Source: Lentilactobacillus sp. Marseille-Q4993 (GTDB lineage: Bacteria; Bacillota; Bacilli; Lactobacillales; Lactobacillaceae). Taken from it: 52,355 nt of DNA. Shown one piece after another: positions 17,186-25,438 of this stretch (positions within the stretch are counted from its first letter, which is position 1; every line of letters begins with the position of its first letter). Position numbers and translations under genes: made by a program. Location: contig NZ_CATNVB010000016.1 of assembly GCF_951230165.1 (NCBI RefSeq), forward strand, positions 1-52,355, given 5' to 3'. The notes below the pieces were generated by a model. That model was not told the DNA's origin, did no database searches, and was given only the letters and a program-made list of their open reading frames with translations.

Positions 17186-17770
17186 ATGGATAAACTAACA
17201 GAAATCATCAATCAAATTGAAATGGATGATCAGAACCAAGAGTATACTGAGGCTGGAATCAAGCCCTTGTTTCACGTGGAACAGTCAGCAAAGATTTTGA
17301 TTATTAGTCAGGCACCTAGTAAAAAAGCCCAGGCATCGATGACGTTCTGGGATGATCCAAGTGGCGATAAGCTTCGCGATTGGATGGGAGTGTCGAGGGA
17401 TGAATTTTATCATTCAGGCAAACTGGGTGTGGTGCCGTTGGACTTTTATTTCCCTGGTAAGGGTAAACATGGCGACCTGCCACCACGGAAGGGGTTTGCG
17501 GAAAAATGGCACAAACAGGTATTGGAACTAATGCCAAACGTTGAGTTGACCCTGCTGATTGGCCAATATGCTCAGAAATACTATCTTGGTAGACAAAGAG
17601 AAGAGAATTTAACGGCAACCGTTAGGAATTACCAAAACTACTTACCTGATTTTTTTCCACTAGTTCATCCGTCACCGTTAAACTACGGGTGGCAGAAACG
17701 AAATCCGTGGTTTATGGATGAAGTTGTGCCAGAGTTGCGGGAAAGAATTAGAAAAATATACGATAAATAA
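17186..17770 (+). CDS. uracil-DNA glycosylase superfamily protein
   Basis: The 194 residues have the two halves of a UDG-fold active site: ILIISQAPSKKAQ near the N terminus (equivalent to the GQDPY/GxAPG motif) and PLVHPSPLNYGWQKRNPWF near the C terminus (HPSPLN motif). FYFPGKGKHGDLPPRKGFAEKWH lies between them. Probably excises uracil or a related damaged base from DNA; the exact substrate is not visible. The GTG at 17177 is in frame, but AAGGTG suits the ATG at 17186. Last gene of the hemH-mntH unit. Confidence 0.85.
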   Translation: MDKLTEIINQIEMDDQNQEYTEAGIKPLFHVEQSAKILIISQAPSKKAQASMTFWDDPSGDKLRDWMGVSRDEFYHSGKLGVVPLDFYFPGKGKHGDLPPRKGFAEKWHKQVLELMPNVELTLLIGQYAQKYYLGRQREENLTATVRNYQNYLPDFFPLVHPSPLNYGWQKRNPWFMDEVVPELRERIRKIYDK

Positions 17771-17838
17771 AAAACCACTTTAAGTGGGACAGAAAGATAA
17801 TTTATATTCTTTCATTGTCCTACCTAATAGTGGTTTTT
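17769..17838. terminator. large two-tier bidirectional terminator
   Basis: Outer arms AAAAACCACT and AGTGGTTTTT enclose an inner imperfect stem (GGGACA-GAAAGA with TCTTTCATTGTCC). Placed between convergent genes ending at 17770 and 17844, it can terminate both. Confidence 0.8.
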
Positions 17839-17843
17839 CTTAT

Positions 17844-18287
17844 CTAATGAATGTCTTTTTTCAATAATCTCATCGTCCGACCAAATTGATCTGGTTGTTC
17901 GTCAAACTGTTGGTAGCCGATTTTTTCGTATAAACCAGTATGGCCAGTAGCGATGTATATCGTGTGAAAACCAGCTTGACTAGCTTGCTTTTCAGCCAAT
18001 ACCACCAGCCTCTGACTAATGTGTCGGCCACGATAGTCTTCGCTCACAAAGACAGTGCTGATGAATGGTTCCACCCCAGTTCCCTTAACAATGTCTTCTT
18101 TCAGAAGGGCTGAAAATCCAACCAACTGATTATTATCTAAGATGACAAAGGCTTTCTGGTAACCGGTAAGTTCTCCCGTCATTAGCAGCTTGGCCAGGTA
18201 TTTGCCCGCTTTCCACGACACTGAACTAATTAGTTCGGTGTATTTTGACAGGTTTGCGGTATTTGAATCAATCGTAATTGTTTCCAT
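17844..18287 (-). CDS. GNAT family N-acetyltransferase
   Basis: Small acetyl-CoA-dependent acyltransferase of unknown substrate. The 147 residues contain the beta4-alpha3 acetyl-CoA site as FVSEDYRGRHISQRLVVLAEKQA (about 83-105), with RGRHIS in place of the usual Q/RxxGxG/A, and the later IYIATGHTGLYEKIGYQQF typical of GNATs. It starts 25 nt downstream of the aldo/keto reductase stop on the same strand, so the two are probably co-transcribed. Confidence 0.88.
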   Translation of the reverse strand: METITIDSNTANLSKYTELISSVSWKAGKYLAKLLMTGELTGYQKAFVILDNNQLVGFSALLKEDIVKGTGVEPFISTVFVSEDYRGRHISQRLVVLAEKQASQAGFHTIYIATGHTGLYEKIGYQQFDEQPDQFGRTMRLLKKDIH

Positions 18288-18312
18288 GACAGATGCTCCT
18301 AATCTGGGTCAG

Positions 18313-19278
18313 TTAAAGCGACTTACCGCTAGGATCCTTAAATCCCTTAAACGCGTTCTCGATGGTATTGTACTCGTCGGTTGAGAGGGTAATATTAAGA
18401 GCTTTTGCGTTGGCCTCGACCTGTTCAGGTTTTTTAGCCCCTGGGATTACCACACTGATAAGTGGGTTTTCAATGTACCAAGCTAAAATTACCTGGGCAA
18501 CAGTGGCGCTGTGAGCGTCAGCAATTGGTCGAACTTGGTCGATTGCTGAAAGGGCATTGCTGTAACGGGGTTCTTTGAAGTCAGCTATTTGGCTGCGGAT
18601 GTCATCGTCAGGGAAGGTCTGGTTATTGCTGTATTTACCAGTCAGAAGTCCAGATGCTAGTGGGAAGTAAGGGACAAACGAAATGTTGTTTTCTTTCAAG
18701 TATGGCATCATGTCTGAACCGTGATCCTGATGGAGCAAACTGAACTCGTCCTCAACGACGTCAACGTAGCCATCAGCATTCGCTTCCTTGATTTGGTCTA
18801 GGCTGAAGTTGGAAATTCCAATTGCTTTGATTTTTCCTTGTTCGCGCAGTCTTTGGAGAGCCCCAACTGCTTCTGCCTTAGGAGTGTCCTTATCTGGGAA
18901 GTGAATGTAGTAAATGTCGACATAGTCGGTACCTAAGCGTTTCAAACTATTATCGACCTGTTCAGTTAGGAACTTAGGATCATTTGAGATTACTTCACTG
19001 CCAGTTGAAAAGTCGTGAGCACCCTTAGTGGCAATCACAATATCTTCGCGTTTGAAATCCTTGATAGCTTGGCCGACCAATTCTTCTGAATGCCCAAGCC
19101 CATAAACGTAGGCAGTATCTAATAGGGTGATACCGCTATTGAGGGCAGTTTGAACGCTCTTCACCCCGGTCGCATCATCTAGGTTAGGAAACAAATTATA
19201 CCCGCCAACGGCGTTAGTTCCCATTCCAAGGGGGGTTGCGACAACATCAGACTTACCAATCGTTACTTGTTTACTCAT
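18313..19278 (-). CDS. aldo/keto reductase
   Basis: NADPH-dependent oxidoreductase with a TIM-barrel. The protein of about 321 residues has the catalytic tetrad segments DTAYVYGLGHSEELVG (Asp and Tyr), IVIATKGAHDF (Lys) and IYYIHFPD (His), plus the C-terminal cofactor region VAQVILAWYIENPLISVVIPGAKKPEQV. The substrate cannot be inferred. An ATG at 19287 is in frame, but AAAGGATG is better spaced for the ATG at 19278. It diverges from the metallophosphoesterase gene, with a 167-nt shared upstream region. Confidence 0.92.
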   Translation of the reverse strand: MSKQVTIGKSDVVATPLGMGTNAVGGYNLFPNLDDATGVKSVQTALNSGITLLDTAYVYGLGHSEELVGQAIKDFKREDIVIATKGAHDFSTGSEVISNDPKFLTEQVDNSLKRLGTDYVDIYYIHFPDKDTPKAEAVGALQRLREQGKIKAIGISNFSLDQIKEANADGYVDVVEDEFSLLHQDHGSDMMPYLKENNISFVPYFPLASGLLTGKYSNNQTFPDDDIRSQIADFKEPRYSNALSAIDQVRPIADAHSATVAQVILAWYIENPLISVVIPGAKKPEQVEANAKALNITLSTDEYNTIENAFKGFKDPSGKSL

Positions 19279-19445
19279 TTCATTCATCCTTTCTATTCTT
19301 AGCTATCATTAGTATAACGTATCTAGGTGGGGATTGAAGAAAGGTGAACTGGGGCTTTCAAATGTCAAAATTATGTAAATTTAATCCGGAGAGTTTGCAG
19401 AAGGCTAGCATTATCGCTAAACTAATATTGAAATGAGGTGGCAGA

Positions 19446-21038
19446 ATGGTTGATGAAAAACGGGAGTTGAGAAGTTCACTCGATCAGTATATGTTTCCCA
19501 TGAAACAATCGAGCTGGTTGCTGTTAAAACGGGAAGTATCCGTGTATACTCATCCTGATTTTCAGGAACGTTTTTTAACTGGGACTAAAATCAAAAAGTT
19601 AGAGAAGACGTATTACGTTGCTAAGGTGAAGGGCACGAACAATGAATACTTTTGGGCCAAACTAACCGATGGGAACTTTATCCCACTTTACCGGCCAAAA
19701 GACTTAAAAAAGGTTCGTAAACTTCCCCGACCAGGAAGGTACGAACGAGTTGGTAACGTAATCGATCAAAATACTGAACAACCGTTTGAAAACATCTGGC
19801 CGTATTCCGCAATTACCCGCGGGCTTAAGTTTAACGAAAATGGCAAAAAAACCGGCTTTTTCTTGGCTAATGTCACAACTTGGGAACGGCAAGACCCGCT
19901 AAAAGTTGAAGATATGAGTAAGCCATTTGTGCCAACTGATGAGCAAAAATTGGCGTTGGATATTCTGGATAAGCAGGTTCGGGATGGAATGGTCGATGGT
20001 GACATTGTTATCACCTATCTGACTGATTCCCACATTGATAGCTATCAAACTCCGGGAACGGCTGCGGTTGTCAACAGCATGCGGCTAATGAGCTACTATG
20101 CCAAGAATTACGGGGCTGATTTAGTGGTTCATGGCGGTGACCTTAATGATGGGGTCAAACCTAAGGAAATCTCCGAGCAGGATGTTGAAGTGGGGGTCCA
20201 AGCTATCAAGGAAAGTGGCAAACCGTTTATCATTCTGCAGGGAAACCACGATGATAACTCTGGCTATACTCGGGATAATGCTGGCTACCTTCTCGATCAG
20301 CTGATAACTAATGAAGAAGCCTGGCAGTTACGCCAAAGTGAATATCTCAATCTTCACGAAAACGCAAACCACGCGGTGTATGGAACATACGAAGTTCCCG
20401 ATTCCGATATTATGGTGGTTGTACTTGATGGGTTTGATCAACCCGATGTGGTTAAGGATGAGGATGGTCAGGTTCACTTTGGTAGTTTCCGTCACGGGTA
20501 CACTCACTATAGTGAGGAACAGATCAACTGGTTGAGGGATGAGGTGTTAGGCAAACGAGCGGCTGGCAAACAGCTACTATTTATCAATCATATTGCTCCA
20601 AACGGGGTCGATAATTGGGTCAACACAATTGATATGGCCGGCAAGCATCGCTCACAGCGAAGCTACTTAAAGACTCTATTTGAAAACAATACTTCTACCA
20701 ATAAAGCGGGAATCAATGAGAGTAACCAGATTTTTAAATTAATAAGTGAGTTTGAGCGGGAAACTGGCAATGTCATAGGTTACATTGCGGGGCATACCCA
20801 TACCGATAACTTTGCGTATAAAAACGGAATCTGGTTTGTGACCCAGACGTCGGCAATTGCTGATCGTGGGGATGGTGCTGAGCGGTTCAGAAACCAGCAA
20901 CACACCCGACGGAGTTTGGCAGGAATCAACAGTAATGCCTGGACGGTACTTAGAATCAGTCCTAAGAACCGAACGGTTAATCAGTATCGACTAGGATGGA
21001 AGAATGATGCGGCCTTTTTGAATGATTGGCGGTATTGA
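19446..21038 (+). CDS. calcineurin-like metallophosphoesterase with novel N-terminal region
   Basis: The 530 residues split into an N-terminal region (1-180) and a C-terminal metallophosphoesterase domain. The catalytic motifs are complete: TYLTDSHID (D194, H196), VVHGGDLNDG, ILQGNHDDN, FINHIAPNG and AGHTHTD, as needed for a dimetal centre. The N-terminal part looks like two small beta-rich modules (a stretch like SH3 at about 20-80, then PFENIWPYSAITRGLKF). There is no signal peptide or membrane helix, so it is predicted cytoplasmic. Substrate unknown. The SD is GAGGTGG before ATG. Confidence 0.85.
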   Translation: MVDEKRELRSSLDQYMFPMKQSSWLLLKREVSVYTHPDFQERFLTGTKIKKLEKTYYVAKVKGTNNEYFWAKLTDGNFIPLYRPKDLKKVRKLPRPGRYERVGNVIDQNTEQPFENIWPYSAITRGLKFNENGKKTGFFLANVTTWERQDPLKVEDMSKPFVPTDEQKLALDILDKQVRDGMVDGDIVITYLTDSHIDSYQTPGTAAVVNSMRLMSYYAKNYGADLVVHGGDLNDGVKPKEISEQDVEVGVQAIKESGKPFIILQGNHDDNSGYTRDNAGYLLDQLITNEEAWQLRQSEYLNLHENANHAVYGTYEVPDSDIMVVVLDGFDQPDVVKDEDGQVHFGSFRHGYTHYSEEQINWLRDEVLGKRAAGKQLLFINHIAPNGVDNWVNTIDMAGKHRSQRSYLKTLFENNTSTNKAGINESNQIFKLISEFERETGNVIGYIAGHTHTDNFAYKNGIWFVTQTSAIADRGDGAERFRNQQHTRRSLAGINSNAWTVLRISPKNRTVNQYRLGWKNDAAFLNDWRY

Positions 21039-21110
21039 TTAATGATGATTGCTTTTAACTAGGTAGAAAAAAGAAAACTGTCATGTTGGTTTTTGATTTT
21101 AAATATTAAG

Positions 21111-21145
21111 GCAGGCTTTCTAATTTTAGGAAGTCTGCTTTTTTG
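21111..21145 (+). terminator. terminator after the metallophosphoesterase gene
   Basis: GCAGGCTTTC and GGAAGTCTGC pair (one G-T and one mismatch) around TAATTTTA, followed by six T residues. Confidence 0.7.
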
Positions 21146-21221
21146 AGTACCTTTACTAATAAAGATTGTTCATATAGAGATTTTAAGTGAAGTATAGATA
21201 TTCTAAAATGAAAAATCCATT

Positions 21222-21917
21222 TTATTTTGTCAGTGCTGAAATATACTTTTGCTTATACATCTCCACGTTTTTAGAATTGTACTGAGTAATAAATCTTGGA
21301 TGTTCTAGTGGAATTATTTCTTTGAAAAAGCCACATGAATCGTTGATTTTAGATAAGAATTTATAATTATCACCGCTACCGATACAGTAACAAACTGATG
21401 TGTCGATTCCGAGGTTTAGTTGAGCCTCTAAAAAGGTTTTAATATAAGGTGTCAATAGTTCTCTTAGTTGTGAACTTTCATAAAAGTTGCAGTTTACTTC
21501 ATGATTGTTTGAATTAGTTCTGCTTATCCCTAATGGAAATACAAAGCTTAGATAAAAGTTTTGATAAAATTTTGGCTTTCCGCCATATTCGGTCATTATT
21601 GATTTTAGGAAGGATGATGAAGCTTTACTAATGTGAAAGCCAGCTGGTGAAAGTCCAGTTTCCTTTGCGATATCTTCAGCATCTTCAAATGGAATTTCTG
21701 TAATTGCAGTTCCTCTCCTAGCGGGTGAGGAACCAATAATTAATCGGCGTTTCCTGTTATCGTCGTAGTATTTCTTATAAAATATGGAGGATACTTGTTT
21801 AACTAGTATTTTATTAACCCCTGAATATGGATTAATCAATGTATAGCCTTTGGGGAGGCCAATTTTGAAGTTAGATAATTTTTCTTGAAAAGATAATACT
21901 TCATCTGCAAAGGTCAT
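21222..21917 (-). CDS. SMUG2-like DNA glycosylase (DUF4918 family)
   Basis: The 231 residues resemble the SMUG2/DUF4918 branch of the uracil-DNA glycosylase superfamily: active-site motif RLIIGSSPARRGTAITEIPFED (in place of GINPG-type), KFYQNFYLSFVFPLGIS, NCNFYESSQLRELLTPYI, then IGSGDNYKFLSKIN and IPLEHPRFITQY, where HPRF matches the HPS-type motif. Predicted to remove uracil or oxidised pyrimidines. First of the all-minus accessory block; codon use is richer in A/T than in the housekeeping genes. Its ATG has a GGAGGGC-like SD. Confidence 0.8.
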   Translation of the reverse strand: MTFADEVLSFQEKLSNFKIGLPKGYTLINPYSGVNKILVKQVSSIFYKKYYDDNRKRRLIIGSSPARRGTAITEIPFEDAEDIAKETGLSPAGFHISKASSSFLKSIMTEYGGKPKFYQNFYLSFVFPLGISRTNSNNHEVNCNFYESSQLRELLTPYIKTFLEAQLNLGIDTSVCYCIGSGDNYKFLSKINDSCGFFKEIIPLEHPRFITQYNSKNVEMYKQKYISALTK

Positions 21918-22009
21918 GATGCCCTCCTAACTAAACTTTCACACTAATTGTTTTAAACTAAATTTTTGCATATTAAAAAATACGTTGTTTTTTATTCACT
22001 TGTCGTTAC

Positions 22010-22975
22010 CTAATAAGAAATGGTTTTTTTCGTAGAATCAATTGTAACTTTTTTTCCAATTGGAATTGTAAAGATTGGTTGGGTATGACCAAAATTTACA
22101 TTATAGATCACAGGAATTTTTTTGAGTATTGGAAATAACTCTAAAACATATAAAAGCTTTTCCTCTGTCATTCCTGTGTCTGGTGGGAATCTTCCAATTA
22201 ATAATCCTTTAGGGTTATTAGCTATCTGGAGTAATGATGCTAGATTTCTTGAGTATTCATACCAGTCGGATCCATCTGAGAACTCAGTTAGTAATATATT
22301 GCCATCTAAATTTGGCTGAAAAGGAGTTCCTTGAAGAAGATAAAACGTGTTTAAATTACCGCCAACGGTTACTCCTTCGGCAATCCCAGGGGTGTATACT
22401 TTCCAAGCATTACTTTTTAGATTTGGGGATGCATCAGGATCAAACCAATTATAACTTTCCCAGTATTGAGATGAAGTTAAGGTCACGTGCTCATTTTTCA
22501 GAACTTTTTGCCAATAGGTGTCTTGATATTTACCAAGTTCGCCATTCATCTTTAAAGTTGCATATGCCGGCCCATAATATGTAATCAAACCAGTTTTTGA
22601 GGTGATGGCGTTGGCTAGGGCTGTAAAGTCTGAAAAGCCAACGATTATTTTTGGGTTTTCTTTTATCAAGTTAAAATCCAAGTAAGGTAGTAATTCGTTA
22701 GATGTTGCTCCTCCAATTACTGAAACAATAGCCTTTACATTTTTATCAGCGAAGGCGGCGTGAATATCTTCAACTCTAGATTTAATTGAAGATGAATCGC
22801 GAATGTCATTTTCAAGCACATGATCTCCAAAACTCACCTTATAGCCCCAAGACTCTAACTTTTTCTTAGATGATATGTTTGCCATCATACCGCCAACTCT
22901 TACTAGAGAGTCACTAGGTGCTATTATTCTAATCTCATCCCCAATAGATAATCTTGGTGGGGTAATAAATTTCAT
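22010..22975 (-). CDS. LD-carboxypeptidase / MccF-like S66 peptidase
   Basis: Serine peptidase of the S66 family. Members either trim muropeptides (LD-carboxypeptidase) or inactivate microcin C-type peptide-nucleotides (MccF). The 321 residues contain RIIAPSDSLVRVGG, VSVIGGATSNELLPYLD, the nucleophile elbow GFSDFTAL (S115), LTEFSDGSDWYEYSR with the Glu, and NVNFGHTQPIFTIPIG with the His. The catalytic Ser-Glu-His set therefore looks complete. No signal peptide, so cytoplasmic; this and the large middle insert favour the MccF-like side (inference). AGAGGTGAA precedes the ATG. Confidence 0.87.
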   Translation of the reverse strand: MKFITPPRLSIGDEIRIIAPSDSLVRVGGMMANISSKKKLESWGYKVSFGDHVLENDIRDSSSIKSRVEDIHAAFADKNVKAIVSVIGGATSNELLPYLDFNLIKENPKIIVGFSDFTALANAITSKTGLITYYGPAYATLKMNGELGKYQDTYWQKVLKNEHVTLTSSQYWESYNWFDPDASPNLKSNAWKVYTPGIAEGVTVGGNLNTFYLLQGTPFQPNLDGNILLTEFSDGSDWYEYSRNLASLLQIANNPKGLLIGRFPPDTGMTEEKLLYVLELFPILKKIPVIYNVNFGHTQPIFTIPIGKKVTIDSTKKTISY

Positions 22976-23068
22976 TTAGTTCACCTCTTATGTAATAACT
23001 ATAATAGTAATACGCCCGATACAAATTTGTTGTTTAATTTTAGGTATAGTGAATGTTTCAAAAAAAGG

Positions 23069-23182
23069 TAGCGTCAATAACCGGAGTGGTCAAAACAATT
23101 AGCTATTTGCGTACTTATCCAGTCTCAAACCCCCTGTCCAAAATTTAACCGAACATAGGCGGTTTGTTTCTGTATGACGCTA
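23069..23182. repeat. 114-bp stretch bounded by inverted repeats
   Basis: TAGCGTCA (23069-23076) and TGACGCTA (23175-23182) are exact inverted copies in the gap between the S66 peptidase and the broken ABC-F gene. The rest of the 235-nt gap holds no gene I can support. The stretch could be a remnant IS end or a miniature element; I see no target duplication. Confidence 0.3.
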
Positions 23183-23210
23183 AACTATCCAGGTAAATAA
23201 AGCTATTTAA

Positions 23211-24674
23211 CTAATCTACAGGTTTGCTTAGCTTAAGAAATTGATTACATGTCTCATTTATAAAATGCTCATCATGATCAATAAGAATTAATGATGTTTG
23301 CGATTCTTTGATAAGACTAATTAGCTGTTCACGGGCGCTAATATCTAGATAGTTTGTGGGCTCATCCCAGATTAATAAATCATATCTCTTCATTAACGTG
23401 TAAGCTAAGGCGGCTTTTTTAGCTTATCCCATACTCCATTCTGCTGGAGGTGAAAGCAGCCGGCTTCTGGAAACACCTAGTTGGTGCATAATATTCCAGA
23501 CGATGGTGCGCTCGCTTGAAGGACCGTTTGTAAAGAATGGGTCGTTACGAACAAATAATTCAAAATTTTGAGACATGTAGCCAATGTTGTTTGGTAACGT
23601 AACTAATTGGTAACCCTCATAGTCGAGTTTGACTTTATGGAGTAAGAAATTAATAAGAGTAGTTTTCCCAATCCCATTTGGTCCATAAATCGCAAGATGA
23701 TTATTCTCGTGAAAATCAACATTGATTGGTATGAAGAGGGGGGTGTGGTCTCGCTGAATACAGAAGGATCGTAGACTGAAAAATAGGTTGCTCCCTGTGC
23801 TAGTTTTGATGTTGGTACTTAAATGGCTAATTTCCTCAACATCATTTACCAAGCCTTCGCGATCTTGCTGGTCCTTTTCAGCTCGTCTCTTGAATGCTTT
23901 GACCCTCTTCATTAACTTCTTGGCAGTTTTCCGACTAGAAGCATCGTTACTTTCTCGTTCTTTCTTCTCAGCCCACCTCTGTTGTTGGTTTGCCCTGCTA
24001 CTAAGCTTTTTAATTGATTTTCTAAGCTGAGCGTTTTTTTCTATAGCTGTGTGGTCACGGATTTCCTTGCTTGTTTTCCAGTCTTCTATTGATCCACTAA
24101 TAAGATCAACGCTAGTCTGATTTAAAGACATGACGTGATCCACAAATGAATTGAGAAAGGATTCATCATGACTAACACAGATAAATCCAGATTTGCTACG
24201 TAAGTACTGACCGACAATTTTACGACCGCTTATATCAAGATGATTCGTGGGTTCGTCAATTAATGGAAACGCGCCACGAGTAATAAACCCCCGTGCAAGT
24301 AACACTCTAGTTTGTTCTCCACCACTAAGTGAGTTAAAGGAGCGCTGGTCAAAAGAGCTATCGATTCCTATCCGATCTAATTCGATTCTTGCTTGCCACG
24401 CTTCCCCCCCAGTACTTGTCATCAAATCTATTACGGTTTGAGTGGGGTCTGAGGGGAATTTAGGGAAATAGGTAAATTGGACATTTGTTGTAACAGAATT
24501 CTGATTATCTAGCTCTCCAAGTAGAAGCTTAAGAAAGGTTGTTTTCCCACGACCATTTCTGCCAATCAACCCTAGTTTCCAGTTATCATTGATGTCTACA
24601 GAAAGGTTTTTGAATATTGCCTTATCCGAGTCTAAGTATTGATACGTTAAATTTTTTACTTGTATAGTTCCCAT
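23211..24674 (-). pseudogene. ABC-F ATPase (antibiotic-resistance type), interrupted by an in-frame stop
   Basis: Reading the minus strand from ATG 24674 to the stop at 23211 gives one continuous frame of 487 codons, broken only by TAA at 23424-23426. Domains: ATPase 1 with Walker A GLIGRNGRGKTTFLK, signature SLSGGEQTRVLLARG and Walker B LIDEPTNHLDIS; a charged linker of about 85 residues (ribosome-reaching arm of ABC-F proteins); ATPase 2 with Walker A AIYGPNGIGKTTLINF and Walker B LLIWDEPTNYLDIS. The stop lies in the second signature, WSMG-stop-AKKAALAYTL, where Gln or Glu is expected. One base change (CAA or GAA to TAA) explains it. Length fits the Msr/Lsa/Vga resistance group. Confidence 0.85.
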
Positions 24675-24740
24675 GAATCCTAGGTCACCTTAATTCTAAT
24701 TTGCTGTTGTGAAGTGTAAAACGGGTGTTGAATTTTGCTT

Positions 24741-25154
24741 TTACTCGGTCCTATTTGATTTAATAATCCTAACCAATAAAACAAATGGGCCACATACAAT
24801 TAAAAATATTCGCAATCCAAGATTAGCCATAAAAATCATTCGATCATTAAATAATTGATAGTCAAAGATGACCAAATCGTATTGTGATCGGCTGTGAGTT
24901 CTCCATTTTAGTTTCTTAGCCGATGACTGTTTTGTCCGCATCTTTACCCCTTTTTGAATCAGTGTAGTATCTTGAAATAAGTGTTGGTGTTTAATTATGA
25001 TTGGTTGAATTACCAGAGAAACTAGTAACCATAAATTAAAACCGTTCAATTGAATGACAATATGATTTTGGGAATTGACGTTAACAAAAATAATGATTAA
25101 ACCACCAATAATTATTTGGATAATCAATCGGATAATATACTTAGTAGTCGTCAT
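24741..25154 (-). CDS. hypothetical small membrane protein
   Basis: The 137 residues contain three hydrophobic segments: about 6-26 (IIRLIIQIIIGGLIIIFVNV), 36-55 (LNGFNLWLLVSLVIQPIII) and 108-130 (MANLGLRIFLIVCGPFVLLV), with a basic loop MRTKQSSAKKLKWRTHSR between the second and third. I do not recognise a family. AAGGGG stands 9 nt before the ATG. It is upstream of the broken ABC-F gene on the same strand with a 66-nt gap, so co-transcription is possible. Confidence 0.6.
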   Translation of the reverse strand: MTTTKYIIRLIIQIIIGGLIIIFVNVNSQNHIVIQLNGFNLWLLVSLVIQPIIIKHQHLFQDTTLIQKGVKMRTKQSSAKKLKWRTHSRSQYDLVIFDYQLFNDRMIFMANLGLRIFLIVCGPFVLLVRIIKSNRTE

Positions 25155-25334
25155 TGGCGAGACCCCTTAATTTTTAAACAATGCATCTGTGATTCAACGT
25201 CTGGACTGGTTTGTTATAAATCTAATCATATGAGAACAATTTTAATCTTCGACCATAAAAAGTCAATGCTGTGATTAAGTTTCATAGTTCATTATTTGAT
25301 GTGGTGGGACATGCTTTTCTCTGCAATTTAAGTC

Positions 25335-25387
25335 AAAAAAAAGCCCCATAAAAGTTAGATTGATGGCTAACTTTTATGGGGTCTTTT
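25335..25387 (-). terminator. terminator of the TDT transporter gene
   Basis: On the minus strand CCCCATAAAAGTTAG pairs with CTAACTTTTATGGGG around an 8-nt loop, followed by GC and eight T residues. The stem is 15 bp. The rest of the 284-nt gap 25155-25438 holds no gene I can support. Confidence 0.85.
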
Positions 25388-25438
25388 CATGAGGCCGGAA
25401 CCATGAAAAGCATCTTCGTATGCTTTCTGGTCCACTCC

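Noticed and set aside
23211-23393. Separate 60-residue ATPase-like protein
   Set aside because: It is the C-terminal end of the ABC-F gene in the same frame, separated only by one stop codon, so it is not an independent gene.
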